A stretch of DNA of 14,997 nt from PCC-10605 sp964409355 (lineage in GTDB: Bacteria > Cyanobacteriota > Cyanobacteriia > Cyanobacteriales > Cyanobacteriaceae). The notes beneath the pieces were generated by a model. The model worked only from the letters and a program-made list of their open reading frames with translations. It was not told where the DNA came from and did no database searches. Below are positions 7,218 to 14,361 of this stretch, piece after piece. The position numbers and the translations under genes were made by a program. The stretch covers positions 1 through 14,997 of the forward strand of contig CAYPDC010000104.1 of NCBI GenBank assembly GCA_964409355.1, in the 5' to 3' direction. Position 1 is the first letter of the stretch. Every line of letters begins with the position of its first letter.

Positions 7218-7303
7218 AACCCAACACCTTTTCTTTTTTCTTATACCGAACTCAGGTATAACAGAGGAAAAGGTTTCTGTTGGGTTTCATGCCTCAACCC
7301 AAC
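7218..7303. repeat. Nested hairpins with AACCCAAC/GTTGGGTT repeats
   Basis: AACCCAACA (7218-7226) pairs with TGTTGGGTT (7278-7286), CCTTTTC (7227-7233) with GAAAAGG (7267-7273), and TTATACC (7241-7247) with GGTATAA (7255-7261), making one nested hairpin of 69 bases. A second AACCCAAC at 7296-7303 can pair with the same GTTGGGTT (7279-7286), so the two folds exclude each other. The outer unit resembles a repeat common in cyanobacterial intergenic DNA. It separates the truncated COP23 gene from the kinase gene. Confidence 0.65.
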
Positions 7304-7309
7304 CTACAC

Positions 7310-7669
7310 TTAATGAAACATTGACAGTATATCCTGAGATTGAGGAGATACACAAATTACTTGATAATTGTCGATCGCACCATTGGCAATAAATCTCAGT
7401 GTATCATTATCCGAAAATATTTGAAATCTTCTTGTTACTTCTTGACAACGTTTTTCTGGTGTCCATCCTGAAGCCCGAAAATAGTCACTTTGCCAGACAA
7501 TTAATTGGATTCTTCCTCTCACGGTATCTACGACTGTCATGGGTTTTCCTTGGTAGTTGATACAGCTATAAACATTTTTTTTACTGTCTGCTTTTAAAGG
7601 ATTTACCAAGAAAAGAGAAAGAATTTGTCCAATTATTAGTGTCAATATTAAATTTAGTCGAGGTTTCAT
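7310..7669 (-). CDS. Truncated COP23-domain exported protein
   Basis: This 119-residue protein has a signal peptide (about residues 1-27, ending NPLKA) and the first half of a COP23 domain, the family named after a circadian-oscillating cyanobacterial membrane protein. By eye, about 54 of 78 residues from KKN to VICV are identical to the gene just upstream, so the pair arose by tandem duplication. The neighbour runs on for about 100 more residues. This copy stops soon after VICV at a TAA that lies at the edge of the intergenic repeat (7218-7303), so its C-terminal half was probably lost when the repeat arrived or by deletion. A GAGGT Shine-Dalgarno about 8 bases before the ATG supports the start. 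Two cysteines remain in the domain core (YSC and KRC), plus VIC. It may be a pseudogene or a working short form. Confidence 0.8.
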   Translation of the reverse strand: MKPRLNLILTLIIGQILSLFLVNPLKADSKKNVYSCINYQGKPMTVVDTVRGRIQLIVWQSDYFRASGWTPEKRCQEVTRRFQIFSDNDTLRFIANGAIDNYQVICVSPQSQDILSMFH

Positions 7670-7693
7670 CTTTTTTACCTCTAATTAGATAGT

Positions 7694-8308
7694 TTAGTCA
7701 CATAAAAGGGGTGAACATTCAAAGGGGGTGCGATCGCTCTTTGTGCCTGATGAATCGGGAATAGCCTGAGTATCTTCTATTTGTAAGTCATTTTCTTCCA
7801 TAATTGGGGCATTATCGATAAATTGAGTAATGGAAACCACTGTATCTCCCCTAGTCACAGGAATACCGCCAACTTTTGCCGCATTAGTGAATAAATCTCT
7901 TAGCACTTTATCGGGATTGTCATTCATTTGCAGAGTGATGAGTAAACCGTTAGGCTGACATTGATAACCACCGCCGGGGACTTGTTTGCCTACGCAAATG
8001 ACGGGATATTTGTTCATTTTGCCTGTGGTAACAAATTTGAGAATACCTTGATCAGAAAAATCCTGAAATCTTTTTGTTACTTCTTGACATCTTTTTTGTG
8101 GACTCCAACCCGAATCACGGAAATAGTCACTTTCCCAGACAATTAACTGAATTCTGCCCCTAGGAGTATCTACCACCGTGGTGGGTTTGCCTCGATAGTT
8201 CACACAATTATAGGTATTTTTTTTGGGCTGTGCGGAAATTCCTGAAGACAATAACGGACTTAAAACCATCGGAAGAATTAAGCTAGAGACAAGGGGTATG
8301 TTTTTCAT
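7694..8308 (-). CDS. COP23-domain exported protein
   Basis: This 204-residue protein has a typical signal peptide (MKNIPLVSSLILPMVLSPLL, cleavage likely after SGISA, residue 26), so it is exported or anchored outside the cytoplasmic membrane. The mature part is a COP23 domain: KKNTYNCVNYRGKPTTVVDT, RGRIQLIVWESDYFRDSGW, KRCQEVTKRFQ, VICVGKQVPGGGYQC and LLITLQ. Several conserved cysteines suggest disulfides. An acidic linker follows and the chain ends PFECSPLLCD, which resembles the end of the kinase encoded downstream. It heads a minus-strand group with the truncated copy (24 bp away) and probably the kinase. The biochemical role of COP23 proteins is not known to me; circadian expression is a family-name association only and was not seen here. 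Confidence 0.88.
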   Translation of the reverse strand: MKNIPLVSSLILPMVLSPLLSSGISAQPKKNTYNCVNYRGKPTTVVDTPRGRIQLIVWESDYFRDSGWSPQKRCQEVTKRFQDFSDQGILKFVTTGKMNKYPVICVGKQVPGGGYQCQPNGLLITLQMNDNPDKVLRDLFTNAAKVGGIPVTRGDTVVSITQFIDNAPIMEENDLQIEDTQAIPDSSGTKSDRTPFECSPLLCD

Positions 8309-8364
8309 TTTTTTCGTCAGAAAGCTACACTTCTATTATAACTCTACCCCTATTTGATTTAAGA

Positions 8365-8712
8365 TTATCCCACTTTGTTAATATATCGCTTCATTTCTTC
8401 ACATTTTTCTCCGTAAACTGCCTCAATCTGTTGATGACAACAATCGATCGCAAATTCCTCAAATTCTTCCACAGGAATATCAAACATTTCCTCAAAAACA
8501 TCGGGCTTTACACGACAAAAACGGGGGCGATCGCTATATATATTACATTTTCGTGTTTCATGATCATAATTAATACACCAACCATCTTCTCCTACCATAC
8601 CCAAATATAAAGTTAACTCCTCTTGAGTTAAATACTGATCCAAATCGGGGCGATCGCTCGGATCTAGGTGACAACACGCACCACAATTTTCTATACAACG
8701 CCAGTGATTCAT
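8365..8712 (-). CDS. YkgJ-type cysteine-cluster protein
   Basis: This 115-residue protein belongs to the CxxCxxCC family, annotated as putative zinc- or iron-chelating. The first cysteine group is C6, C10, C13 and C14 (RCIENCGACC), followed by C46, C56 and C66 in the spacing WCINYDHETRKCNIYSDRP then FC, and C91-C92 with C104 near the end. The DRPRFCR block is characteristic of the family. There are no membrane segments or signal peptide, so it is cytoplasmic. The ATG at 8712 fits the family N-terminus. It is divergent from psb30 with a 134-bp shared upstream region. Members are thought to bind a metal or iron-sulfur cluster, but their partner is unknown. Confidence 0.88.
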   Translation of the reverse strand: MNHWRCIENCGACCHLDPSDRPDLDQYLTQEELTLYLGMVGEDGWCINYDHETRKCNIYSDRPRFCRVKPDVFEEMFDIPVEEFEEFAIDCCHQQIEAVYGEKCEEMKRYINKVG

Positions 8713-8780
8713 AAAAATTCCGTAACAAAACTTAATAAATTTTACCTAAACACAGAGATGAATAGGAGAACTTTTCCTAG

Positions 8781-8786
8781 TATGAT
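8781..8786 (+). promoter_or_regulatory. Candidate -10 element for psb30
   Basis: TATGAT lies 61 bases before the psb30 ATG. No -35 box is seen at the expected spacing, which is not unusual for cyanobacterial promoters driven with an activator. Tentative. Confidence 0.3.
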
Positions 8787-8846
8787 ATATTCTGGTGAGA
8801 CTAAATAAATAAAATTTAAAATTATTATTGAACCCTAGGAGTTACT

Positions 8847-8978
8847 ATGGATTTTATCAGCAATTTTTTTGGTAATCTAAACTTTGAAGTTATTTTACAA
8901 TTGACCTCTGTTGGTTTTATCTTAATTGCAGGTCCTGTAATCGTATTCATTCTTTATGCTTTGCGTGGAGATCTCTAA
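8847..8978 (+). CDS. psb30: Photosystem II subunit Psb30 (Ycf12)
   Basis: This 43-residue ORF is easily missed because of its size. It has a short N-terminal extension (MDFISNFFGN), then the family pattern FEVILQLTSVGFILIAGPV followed by the hydrophobic stretch IVFILYALRGDL. Psb30 is a single-span thylakoid subunit at the edge of photosystem II, near PsbJ and cytochrome b559, and helps stabilise the complex. The G-P pair in the middle of the span and the C-terminal ALRGDL are the typical hallmarks. AGGAG (8837-8841) sits five bases before the ATG, a good Shine-Dalgarno. The gene stands alone, divergent from the cysteine-cluster gene and followed by possible 3' structure. Confidence 0.88.
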   Translation: MDFISNFFGNLNFEVILQLTSVGFILIAGPVIVFILYALRGDL

Positions 8979-8982
8979 TTGA

Positions 8983-9050
8983 GGATCAGGTAAAAGGGGA
9001 TAAGTTATCTAAAGTAACTGTTTTGATCCGCCTTAAGCCTTGTTTTTTTT
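8983..9050 (+). terminator. Possible psb30 transcription stop
   Basis: GGATCA (8983-8988) can pair with TGATCC (9024-9029), with an inner AGTTA (9003-9007)/TAACT (9015-9019) stem, and an eight-T run at 9043-9050 follows after a gap. The distance between stem and T tract makes this only a weak terminator candidate. Confidence 0.3.
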
Positions 9051-9074
9051 GGTGGGGCGATGCACCGCCCTACC
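9051..9074. repeat. REP-like hairpin upstream of malQ
   Basis: GGTGGGGCG (9051-9059) pairs with CGCCCTACC (9066-9074), nine pairs including one G-T, around a 6-base loop. The sequence resembles a GC-rich hairpin repeat common between cyanobacterial genes. It follows rather than precedes a T tract, so it is not a terminator on the plus strand. Confidence 0.6.
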
Positions 9075-9140
9075 TTCAAATTGATTCCCTATTCTCTACC
9101 CAAAGGGTTTTTATTGATAATATTTTTAGGATAAAGTTTT

Positions 9141-10652
9141 ATGTTGAATCGTAGATTAAGCGGTGTTTTGCTGCATCCTACCTCTTTACCCAATAGTTAT
9201 GGTATCGGAGATTTGGGACATAGTGCTTATGACTTTGTGGATTTTTTAAAGGAAAGTGATCAAGCTATATGGCAAATTTTACCATTAGGTCCTACCGGTG
9301 CAGGAAATTCCCCCTATTTGGCTTATTCTGCTTTAGCAGGAAATCCTCTTTTAATTAGTGTAGACATTTTACATGGGGATGATTTAATCACTCAGGAAGA
9401 CTTAGATCATCTTCGCAACACTTTTAATTCTCATTCCCCGACTCGCATTGACTACGATTTAGTTATTAAAACCAAGTATCCTCTTTTACGCAAAGCCTTT
9501 AATGCTTTTCAGGGAAGGGTAAAAGACGAATATAGCAAAGAATTTACAGATTTCTGCGAAACTCATCGTAACTGGTTGGAAAATTATTCTCTCTATATGG
9601 CATTAAAAGATCATTATGAGGATAAACCTTGGTATGATTGGGAACGGAGTATTGCCAAAAGAGAACCAGATGCTATAAAACAATGGCAAGAAAAACTGGC
9701 GGAGGAAATGCTTTTCCATCAATTCTTGCAGTTTACCTTTTTCCGTCAATGGCGGGATTTGAAAAAATATGCTAATGAAAAGGGAATCAATATTTTTGGG
9801 GATATTCCTATTTATGTTGCCCATGATAGTGTTGATGTGTGGGCTAATCAAAGTATTTTTTGTTTAGATGAGAAAACAGGAGAAGCGTCTTCTATGGCAG
9901 GTGTACCACCTGATTATTTTAGCGAAACAGGTCAACTTTGGGGTAATCCTGTCTATAATTGGGAAAAACTTAGGGAAACTAAATTTGCATGGTGGATTAA
10001 GCGCATTAAGGGAATATTGGAATATGTGGATGTGATGCGTATTGATCATTTTAGGGGTTTTGAGGCTTATTGGGCTGTACCTCAAGGGGAAACTACTGCT
10101 ATGAGTGGAAATTGGAAAAAAGCCCCCGGAGATGAGTTTTTTGCGGTGTTAAAGCAAGAATTAGGCACTTTACCCATTGTGGCGGAAGATTTAGGGGTTA
10201 TTACTCCTGAAGTAGAGAATTTAAGGGATAAATACGGTTTCCCCGGCATGAAGGTTTTACATTTTGCTTTCGACTCCGATCGAGCCAATCCTTTTTTACC
10301 CTATAATTACCAAAATAACTGCGTGGTTTATACGGGTACTCATGACAATGATACCACTATCGGTTGGTTTGAGAAACGTTCCCATCAGGATAAACAAAAG
10401 GTAATCGATTATTTAGGGGGAGTTTCTAATAGGGGGATTCATTGGAGTATGATTCAATTAGCCTTATCTTCTGTTGCTAACTGGGGGATATTTCCTTTAC
10501 AAGACTTGTTGGGTTTAGGCTCTGATGCTAAGATGAATACACCCGGTACGATCGAAAATAACTGGAGTTGGCGTTATTGGGAAGGTGCGTTGAATACCGA
10601 TGTTAGTGGGCATTTTCGTTATTTAACTTATCTTTATGGTAGAAAACCGTAA
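9141..10652 (+). CDS. malQ: 4-alpha-glucanotransferase (amylomaltase, GH77)
   Basis: MalQ transfers alpha-1,4-glucan chains between maltodextrins and helps process glycogen breakdown products in the cytoplasm. The protein has 503 residues, the normal size for the bacterial/plastid-type enzyme, and is intact. It opens with RRLSGVLLHPTSLPNSYGIG, continues with QILPLGPTG and the family's SPYLAYSALAGNPLLI block. The GH77 catalytic set is present: nucleophile D302 in RIDHFRG, acid/base E349 in VAEDLGVI, and the stabilising Asp in GTHDND (402). The AGVPPDYFSETGQLWGNPVY loop is also conserved. TAGGAT about 9 bases before the ATG is a modest Shine-Dalgarno. It is followed 83 bp later, across a palindrome, by a deaminase gene on the same strand; there is no functional link visible. 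Confidence 0.97.
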   Translation: MLNRRLSGVLLHPTSLPNSYGIGDLGHSAYDFVDFLKESDQAIWQILPLGPTGAGNSPYLAYSALAGNPLLISVDILHGDDLITQEDLDHLRNTFNSHSPTRIDYDLVIKTKYPLLRKAFNAFQGRVKDEYSKEFTDFCETHRNWLENYSLYMALKDHYEDKPWYDWERSIAKREPDAIKQWQEKLAEEMLFHQFLQFTFFRQWRDLKKYANEKGINIFGDIPIYVAHDSVDVWANQSIFCLDEKTGEASSMAGVPPDYFSETGQLWGNPVYNWEKLRETKFAWWIKRIKGILEYVDVMRIDHFRGFEAYWAVPQGETTAMSGNWKKAPGDEFFAVLKQELGTLPIVAEDLGVITPEVENLRDKYGFPGMKVLHFAFDSDRANPFLPYNYQNNCVVYTGTHDNDTTIGWFEKRSHQDKQKVIDYLGGVSNRGIHWSMIQLALSSVANWGIFPLQDLLGLGSDAKMNTPGTIENNWSWRYWEGALNTDVSGHFRYLTYLYGRKP

Positions 10653-10680
10653 GAATGAGGTGTCAGGTGGCAGGTGCTAA

Positions 10681-10700
10681 GGGTTGAATATATTCAACCC
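10681..10700. repeat. Perfect 20-bp palindrome between malQ and the deaminase gene
   Basis: GGGTTGAATATATTCAACCC is its own reverse complement. It resembles a palindromic repeat seen between many cyanobacterial genes. It has no T tract, so a terminator role is doubtful. Confidence 0.75.
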
Positions 10701-10735
10701 CTACGGTGGCATACATCAACTCCTAACTCCCAATC

Positions 10736-11278
10736 ATGTCTGAATTAGAAAGAGAAATAAATCGCCCCACTTGGGATGAATACTTTATGTTAATGGCTAA
10801 GTTAGCATCGACTCGATCGACTTGTCTAGCTTTTCCTGTGGGTGCGGTAATTGTTAAAGATCGTCAAGTGTTGGCTACAGGTTATAATGGTTCACCATCA
10901 GGCTCGGCTCATTGTACTACTCAAGGATTTTGTTATGAGGGCTTAAGTAGTTGTGATGCTAGTAAGACTTTACCATCCCGTGCGGTTCATGCCGAAGCAA
11001 ATGCGATCGCACAAGCGGCGAGACACGGCATTGCGACTCAAGGAGCGACTATTTATGTTACTCTTGAGCCTTGTATTGCTTGTTTGAAATTAGTGATTTC
11101 GGCGGGGATTAAAGAGGTTTTTTATGAGACGGATTTTAATTCGGGGGATAAGTTATTGGTGAGAGATTCCTTTGTTGCCGATAAATTAGTGACTTTGCAA
11201 AAAATGAGTGTGAGAGATGCGATCGCCTCTAATGCCAGTCGATTTCTTTTACAACCAGTATCTTTGATTGATTTTTAA
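10736..11278 (+). CDS. dCMP deaminase-family zinc enzyme
   Basis: This 180-residue cytidine/deoxycytidylate deaminase-fold protein converts a deoxycytidine nucleotide to the deoxyuridine form in thymidylate supply, if it acts as its family does. The catalytic zinc site is complete: H85 and E87 in VHAEANAIAQ, and C113 and C116 in LEPCIAC. The insert with H59, C60, C66 and C73 between the first strand and the HAE motif is the extra zinc-binding region of dCMP deaminases such as ComEB, which separates it from cytidine or tRNA deaminases. The N-terminal RPTWDEYFMLMAKLASTRSTC matches the family start, supporting ATG 10736. There is no clear Shine-Dalgarno. Substrate preference (dCMP or another nucleotide) is inferred from family only. 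Confidence 0.9.
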   Translation: MSELEREINRPTWDEYFMLMAKLASTRSTCLAFPVGAVIVKDRQVLATGYNGSPSGSAHCTTQGFCYEGLSSCDASKTLPSRAVHAEANAIAQAARHGIATQGATIYVTLEPCIACLKLVISAGIKEVFYETDFNSGDKLLVRDSFVADKLVTLQKMSVRDAIASNASRFLLQPVSLIDF

Positions 11279-11362
11279 GATATACTAAATAAATAAAATC
11301 ATTAATTTCAGAAGATGTTAATAAACTATTTACAATTTTAAAAGCTATTAAGGAGAAAAAAA

Positions 11363-11599
11363 ATGCCGATTACTTTTCAAGAAATTCTTGAGTCTATTGA
11401 AAGTTTATCTGTAGAGGATCAAGACTATTTATTTGATTTAATCAAAAAAAGACGCATTGAAGAAAGACGTTTAGAAATTGCTAAAAATAGAGATACAATT
11501 TTAAAAGATTTTCAAGAAGGTAAAGCAAAAATAGGTACAGTTGATGATTTAATTGTGGATTTATTAGAGGATGATGATAATGAAGATAGTTTGGAATAA
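11363..11599 (+). CDS. Antitoxin of a decayed RelE-type TA pair
   Basis: This is a 78-residue, strongly charged, probably helical protein (ITFQEILESIESLSVEDQDY, LFDLIKKRRIEERRLEIA, acidic end LLEDDDNEDSLE). This pattern is typical of cyanobacterial antitoxins paired with RelE/YafQ-like toxins, where the N-terminal part forms the dimer and the C-terminal part wraps the toxin. A good Shine-Dalgarno (AGGAG, 11351-11355) precedes the ATG. Its last 20 bases overlap the start of a toxin reading frame (ATG 11580), a standard coupling in such operons. Because that toxin gene is broken, this antitoxin is now an orphan and may still regulate related toxins elsewhere or be drifting. The ORF itself is undamaged. 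The identification leans on the neighbour as much as on its own sequence. Confidence 0.75.
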   Translation: MPITFQEILESIESLSVEDQDYLFDLIKKRRIEERRLEIAKNRDTILKDFQEGKAKIGTVDDLIVDLLEDDDNEDSLE

Positions 11600-11858
11600 T
11601 ACTTTTGAACGCTCTTTTAGAATTTAATTTGTTTGAAAAGTTTTAGATCCCCCTAAATCCCCCTTAATAAGGGGGACTTTTCAACATATTTTTGCACTTG
11701 TTCTAAAATCTCATAAACTTAAGGGTAATTTATCAGATTCTTGGTCATGTTCTGTTACTTATGATTGTCGCATTATTTTTACTTTTTCTCAATATGAAAA
11801 ATCTGAAGAAGTTTTCATTATTTTAATTGATATTAGTTCTCATGATGATGTTTATTAG
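11580..11858 (+). pseudogene. RelE/YafQ-type toxin pseudogene with inserted repeat
   Basis: From ATG 11580 the frame reads MKIVWNNTFERSFRI, the usual start of cyanobacterial RelE/StbE-family mRNA interferases. It is then stopped by TAA (11625-11627) and TGA (11634-11636). A palindromic C-rich repeat occupies about 11646-11683 where the first long helices should be. After it the same frame continues as LKSHKLKGNLSDSWSCSVTY, DCRIIFTFSQYEKSEEVF and IILIDISSHDDVY, then a TAG (11856-11858), which is the complete conserved C-terminal half. The repeat therefore interrupts, and partly replaces, the N-terminal third. Flanking frames agree, so the loss is local. The gene cannot make a working toxin; the antitoxin just upstream is intact. 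Confidence 0.8.
11646..11683 (+). repeat. Palindromic repeat, copy C (inside the toxin gene)
   Basis: The unit runs GATCCCCCTAAAT, then CCCCCTTAATAAGGGGG (a near-perfect hairpin), then ACTTTTCA. It matches the layout of copies A and D and has the best-paired stem of the four. It lies in the middle of a toxin reading frame, so it is a clear example of the element inside a former gene. Confidence 0.8.
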
Positions 11859-11967
11859 ACTTCCTTAAAATCATCAAGTAATCCGAAATAAATTGAAAAT
11901 TAATATCGCAAACCGCCCCGAAATAAATGATCTTATTGGCAAATATTTGAACTCCTAAGTATAAAAT

Positions 11968-14361
11968 ATGTATAAAAATAATAGTTTATGGTATTTTAAT
12001 CCTGATGAAAATATACCTAATGATTTTATTATTCGAGTCAAAAATATTTTAAATGATAAAACAAATAAAGATCAAGAATCAGATTTAAAATTTCTCGCTT
12101 TACTATTATGGAAAAGAAATATTCGCACTCAACAAGACTTAGAACATTTTTTCAATCCTAAATATATTCACGATAATAATTCAATTTTTGCTCAACAAAT
12201 TAATATCACTATCCATAGGTTAATTAAGGCTAATCAAGAAGGAGAAAAAATTGCTATTTGGGGCGATTATTCCTGTGATAGTATCATCACTACTGCTATT
12301 TTATCCACAGGTTTAATGGATGTTTTTACGGAAGAAAATCAGCAACTATCTTATTACTTTCCTCCTCGTAATTTACCGCAATTTGGTTTAAATACTAATG
12401 ATATTATTACTTTAAAAGAGAAAGGTTATAGTTTAATTATTTGTGCCTGTATCGCTAGTCAAAATTATCAAGAAATTGAGTTTGCTAACAGTTTAGGTAT
12501 CGATATTATTATCATTGAAAATACTCTTTTATCTATTGATCATCCTCCTGTTTTAGCTTGGCTTAACCCTCATCTTTTGCCTAAAAATCATCCTGATTAT
12601 TATTTATCTGGAGGTGCGATCGCATATAAGTTAATTAGGTTTTTTCATGATAAAATTAAGAGTAAAAATAAAATTAAATATGAAGATTTACGTTGTTTAA
12701 TTGCTGTGGGTTTAATAGCGGATCAATATTTATTAAAAGGAAATAATCGTTATTTTGCAGTTAGTGGTAGTCAATTATTAGAAAATAATTATAACTCTCT
12801 TTCTTTACAGTTTTTAGTTACATCTTGTCACGAAAATGGCGATCGCACCTTAAATATTGATAGAGGAATTGGGGCAAAAATCAAAGCTATTTGTCATACT
12901 TATAATGATGTTAAATTCCTGATTAATTTTCTCACTGGTAATAATGATTCTCTCATAAAAGAAAGAGAATTGGAAATGACGCAAATTTATTATGACTACT
13001 TGCATTTAAAAGAAGAAATATTGGGTGAAGCAAAAAAACAGATAAATAATGATGATATTTCTCAAAAACAACTAATCTTCTTAAAACATAATCAGTGGGA
13101 TATAAGAATTATAGAATCAACATCTCAATTTTTAAGAAATCAATATGGATTGACGACTATTTTATTATCCTCTAAATTAAACTATTGCGAGGAAAATGAA
13201 TCAGATATTTATTATGGAGTCTTATCTTCTAGCTTTCACTTCAATATAGAAAATTTTGTCAATAATTGTCATAAATTACTAATTAATTATCATGTTATTC
13301 CTGATGGAATGAAATTTTTTATTAATAAAGAAAATCTCTACATTTTTCAAGAAGTAATAAATCAACTGATAAGCAAAGAAACGGAAGAAAACAAGTTATC
13401 TAATATTATTAACATAGACTTTGAAACAACAGTTAATAAATTAAATCTTAGTGTATTTAGACAATTAAAAAAAATACAACCTTGTAGCTTAGATAATCCT
13501 AATGCCAGAATTTTGTTAAGACAATGTCAATTGACTTTCATCTCATATCCTAAAAAATTAACTATAAATAATAAGATTAAAAATAATAACAATACGCAAT
13601 TAATAAAAAAAGAAATATATGATTCTCGAATGTCTTTATCTATTCAAAATAATAGTTGTGACACCCAAATTAAAGCGATTTGGTGGGGATTTGCGAATCA
13701 TAATCCAGAGAAAGATAAATATTATGATTTAGTTGCCGAATTAGATTATGATGTGATAACAGAAAATTTATATTTAAGGATAGTTGATCTTAGACTCAGT
13801 GATTCTAATAAGATTTATTATCAAAAAAATAACTCTATTTCAATCCTTGATTATCGACAGGAAGAAAAAAAAGAAGATAAATTAAACAATATACAAGGTA
13901 AAATTATAGATCAATGTCCCATTAAATGGTCAGAAATTAATTCTGCTTATCAAGGTGCGATCGCATCTCAAAATAATTTAATTTTAGCCTATAATCATCC
14001 ATCAGAAAAAGAATTAGAGGAATTATGGCAATTATTTTTAAGCCTGATTAAACAATGCCTTAAACAGAGTAAAACAATCAAAAAAGATAACTTACTAAAA
14101 ACATTATTAATTAGTGATATATCTTTAAATAAAATTTGTGATGCTTTGCCGTTAATAGGAATAAATTGTCAAAGAGAAGAAGATGAAATGATATTTAATC
14201 AGATTCAAGATACTTTTACCAGAGAAAATTATTTACAAGCAAAAGAGAATTTTCGAGAGATAATCAATCAAGAATACTTACAAAAAGAATATTTTTATCA
14301 AGTTAAAATAAGACAAATAAAAGAATATTTACATTTTCAGCAACATATTCAAGTAGAATGA
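11968..14361 (+). CDS. Degenerate RecJ-like (DHH family) protein, probable pseudo-nuclease
   Basis: The 797-residue chain follows RecJ, the 5'-3' single-strand DNA exonuclease, from the N-terminal LLLWKRNIRTQQDLEHFFNP to the DHH, DHHA1 and OB-type regions, but the catalytic residues are mostly gone. DxDADG is GDYSCDS (99-105), keeping one of the key Asp pair. The VDxG motif is ICACIAS (158-164). DHH is ENT (184-186). Only the fourth motif, IADQYLLKGNNR (250-261), keeps its Asp. The RLNAAGR block is GAKIKAICH (302-310), and GGH is NYH. The gene has no frameshift or stop over 2.4 kb, so it seems to be under selection as a protein without manganese-dependent nuclease activity, perhaps structural or regulatory. 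The composition is very rich in Asn, Ile and Lys. ATG 11968 follows an in-frame stop closely and has no clear Shine-Dalgarno. Confidence 0.8.
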   Translation: MYKNNSLWYFNPDENIPNDFIIRVKNILNDKTNKDQESDLKFLALLLWKRNIRTQQDLEHFFNPKYIHDNNSIFAQQINITIHRLIKANQEGEKIAIWGDYSCDSIITTAILSTGLMDVFTEENQQLSYYFPPRNLPQFGLNTNDIITLKEKGYSLIICACIASQNYQEIEFANSLGIDIIIIENTLLSIDHPPVLAWLNPHLLPKNHPDYYLSGGAIAYKLIRFFHDKIKSKNKIKYEDLRCLIAVGLIADQYLLKGNNRYFAVSGSQLLENNYNSLSLQFLVTSCHENGDRTLNIDRGIGAKIKAICHTYNDVKFLINFLTGNNDSLIKERELEMTQIYYDYLHLKEEILGEAKKQINNDDISQKQLIFLKHNQWDIRIIESTSQFLRNQYGLTTILLSSKLNYCEENESDIYYGVLSSSFHFNIENFVNNCHKLLINYHVIPDGMKFFINKENLYIFQEVINQLISKETEENKLSNIINIDFETTVNKLNLSVFRQLKKIQPCSLDNPNARILLRQCQLTFISYPKKLTINNKIKNNNNTQLIKKEIYDSRMSLSIQNNSCDTQIKAIWWGFANHNPEKDKYYDLVAELDYDVITENLYLRIVDLRLSDSNKIYYQKNNSISILDYRQEEKKEDKLNNIQGKIIDQCPIKWSEINSAYQGAIASQNNLILAYNHPSEKELEELWQLFLSLIKQCLKQSKTIKKDNLLKTLLISDISLNKICDALPLIGINCQREEDEMIFNQIQDTFTRENYLQAKENFREIINQEYLQKEYFYQVKIRQIKEYLHFQQHIQVE

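Noticed and set aside
11883..11928. Two CCGAAATAAAT direct repeats upstream of the RecJ-like gene
   Set aside because: Only two short copies (11883-11893 and 11918-11928), no symmetry, and they are likely leftovers of an intergenic repeat rather than an operator.
11936..11965. TTGGCA-18-TATAAA promoter just before the RecJ-like gene
   Set aside because: Its predicted transcription start falls inside the ORF after the ATG, and no downstream start fits the conserved N-terminus, so it is probably chance in AT-rich DNA.
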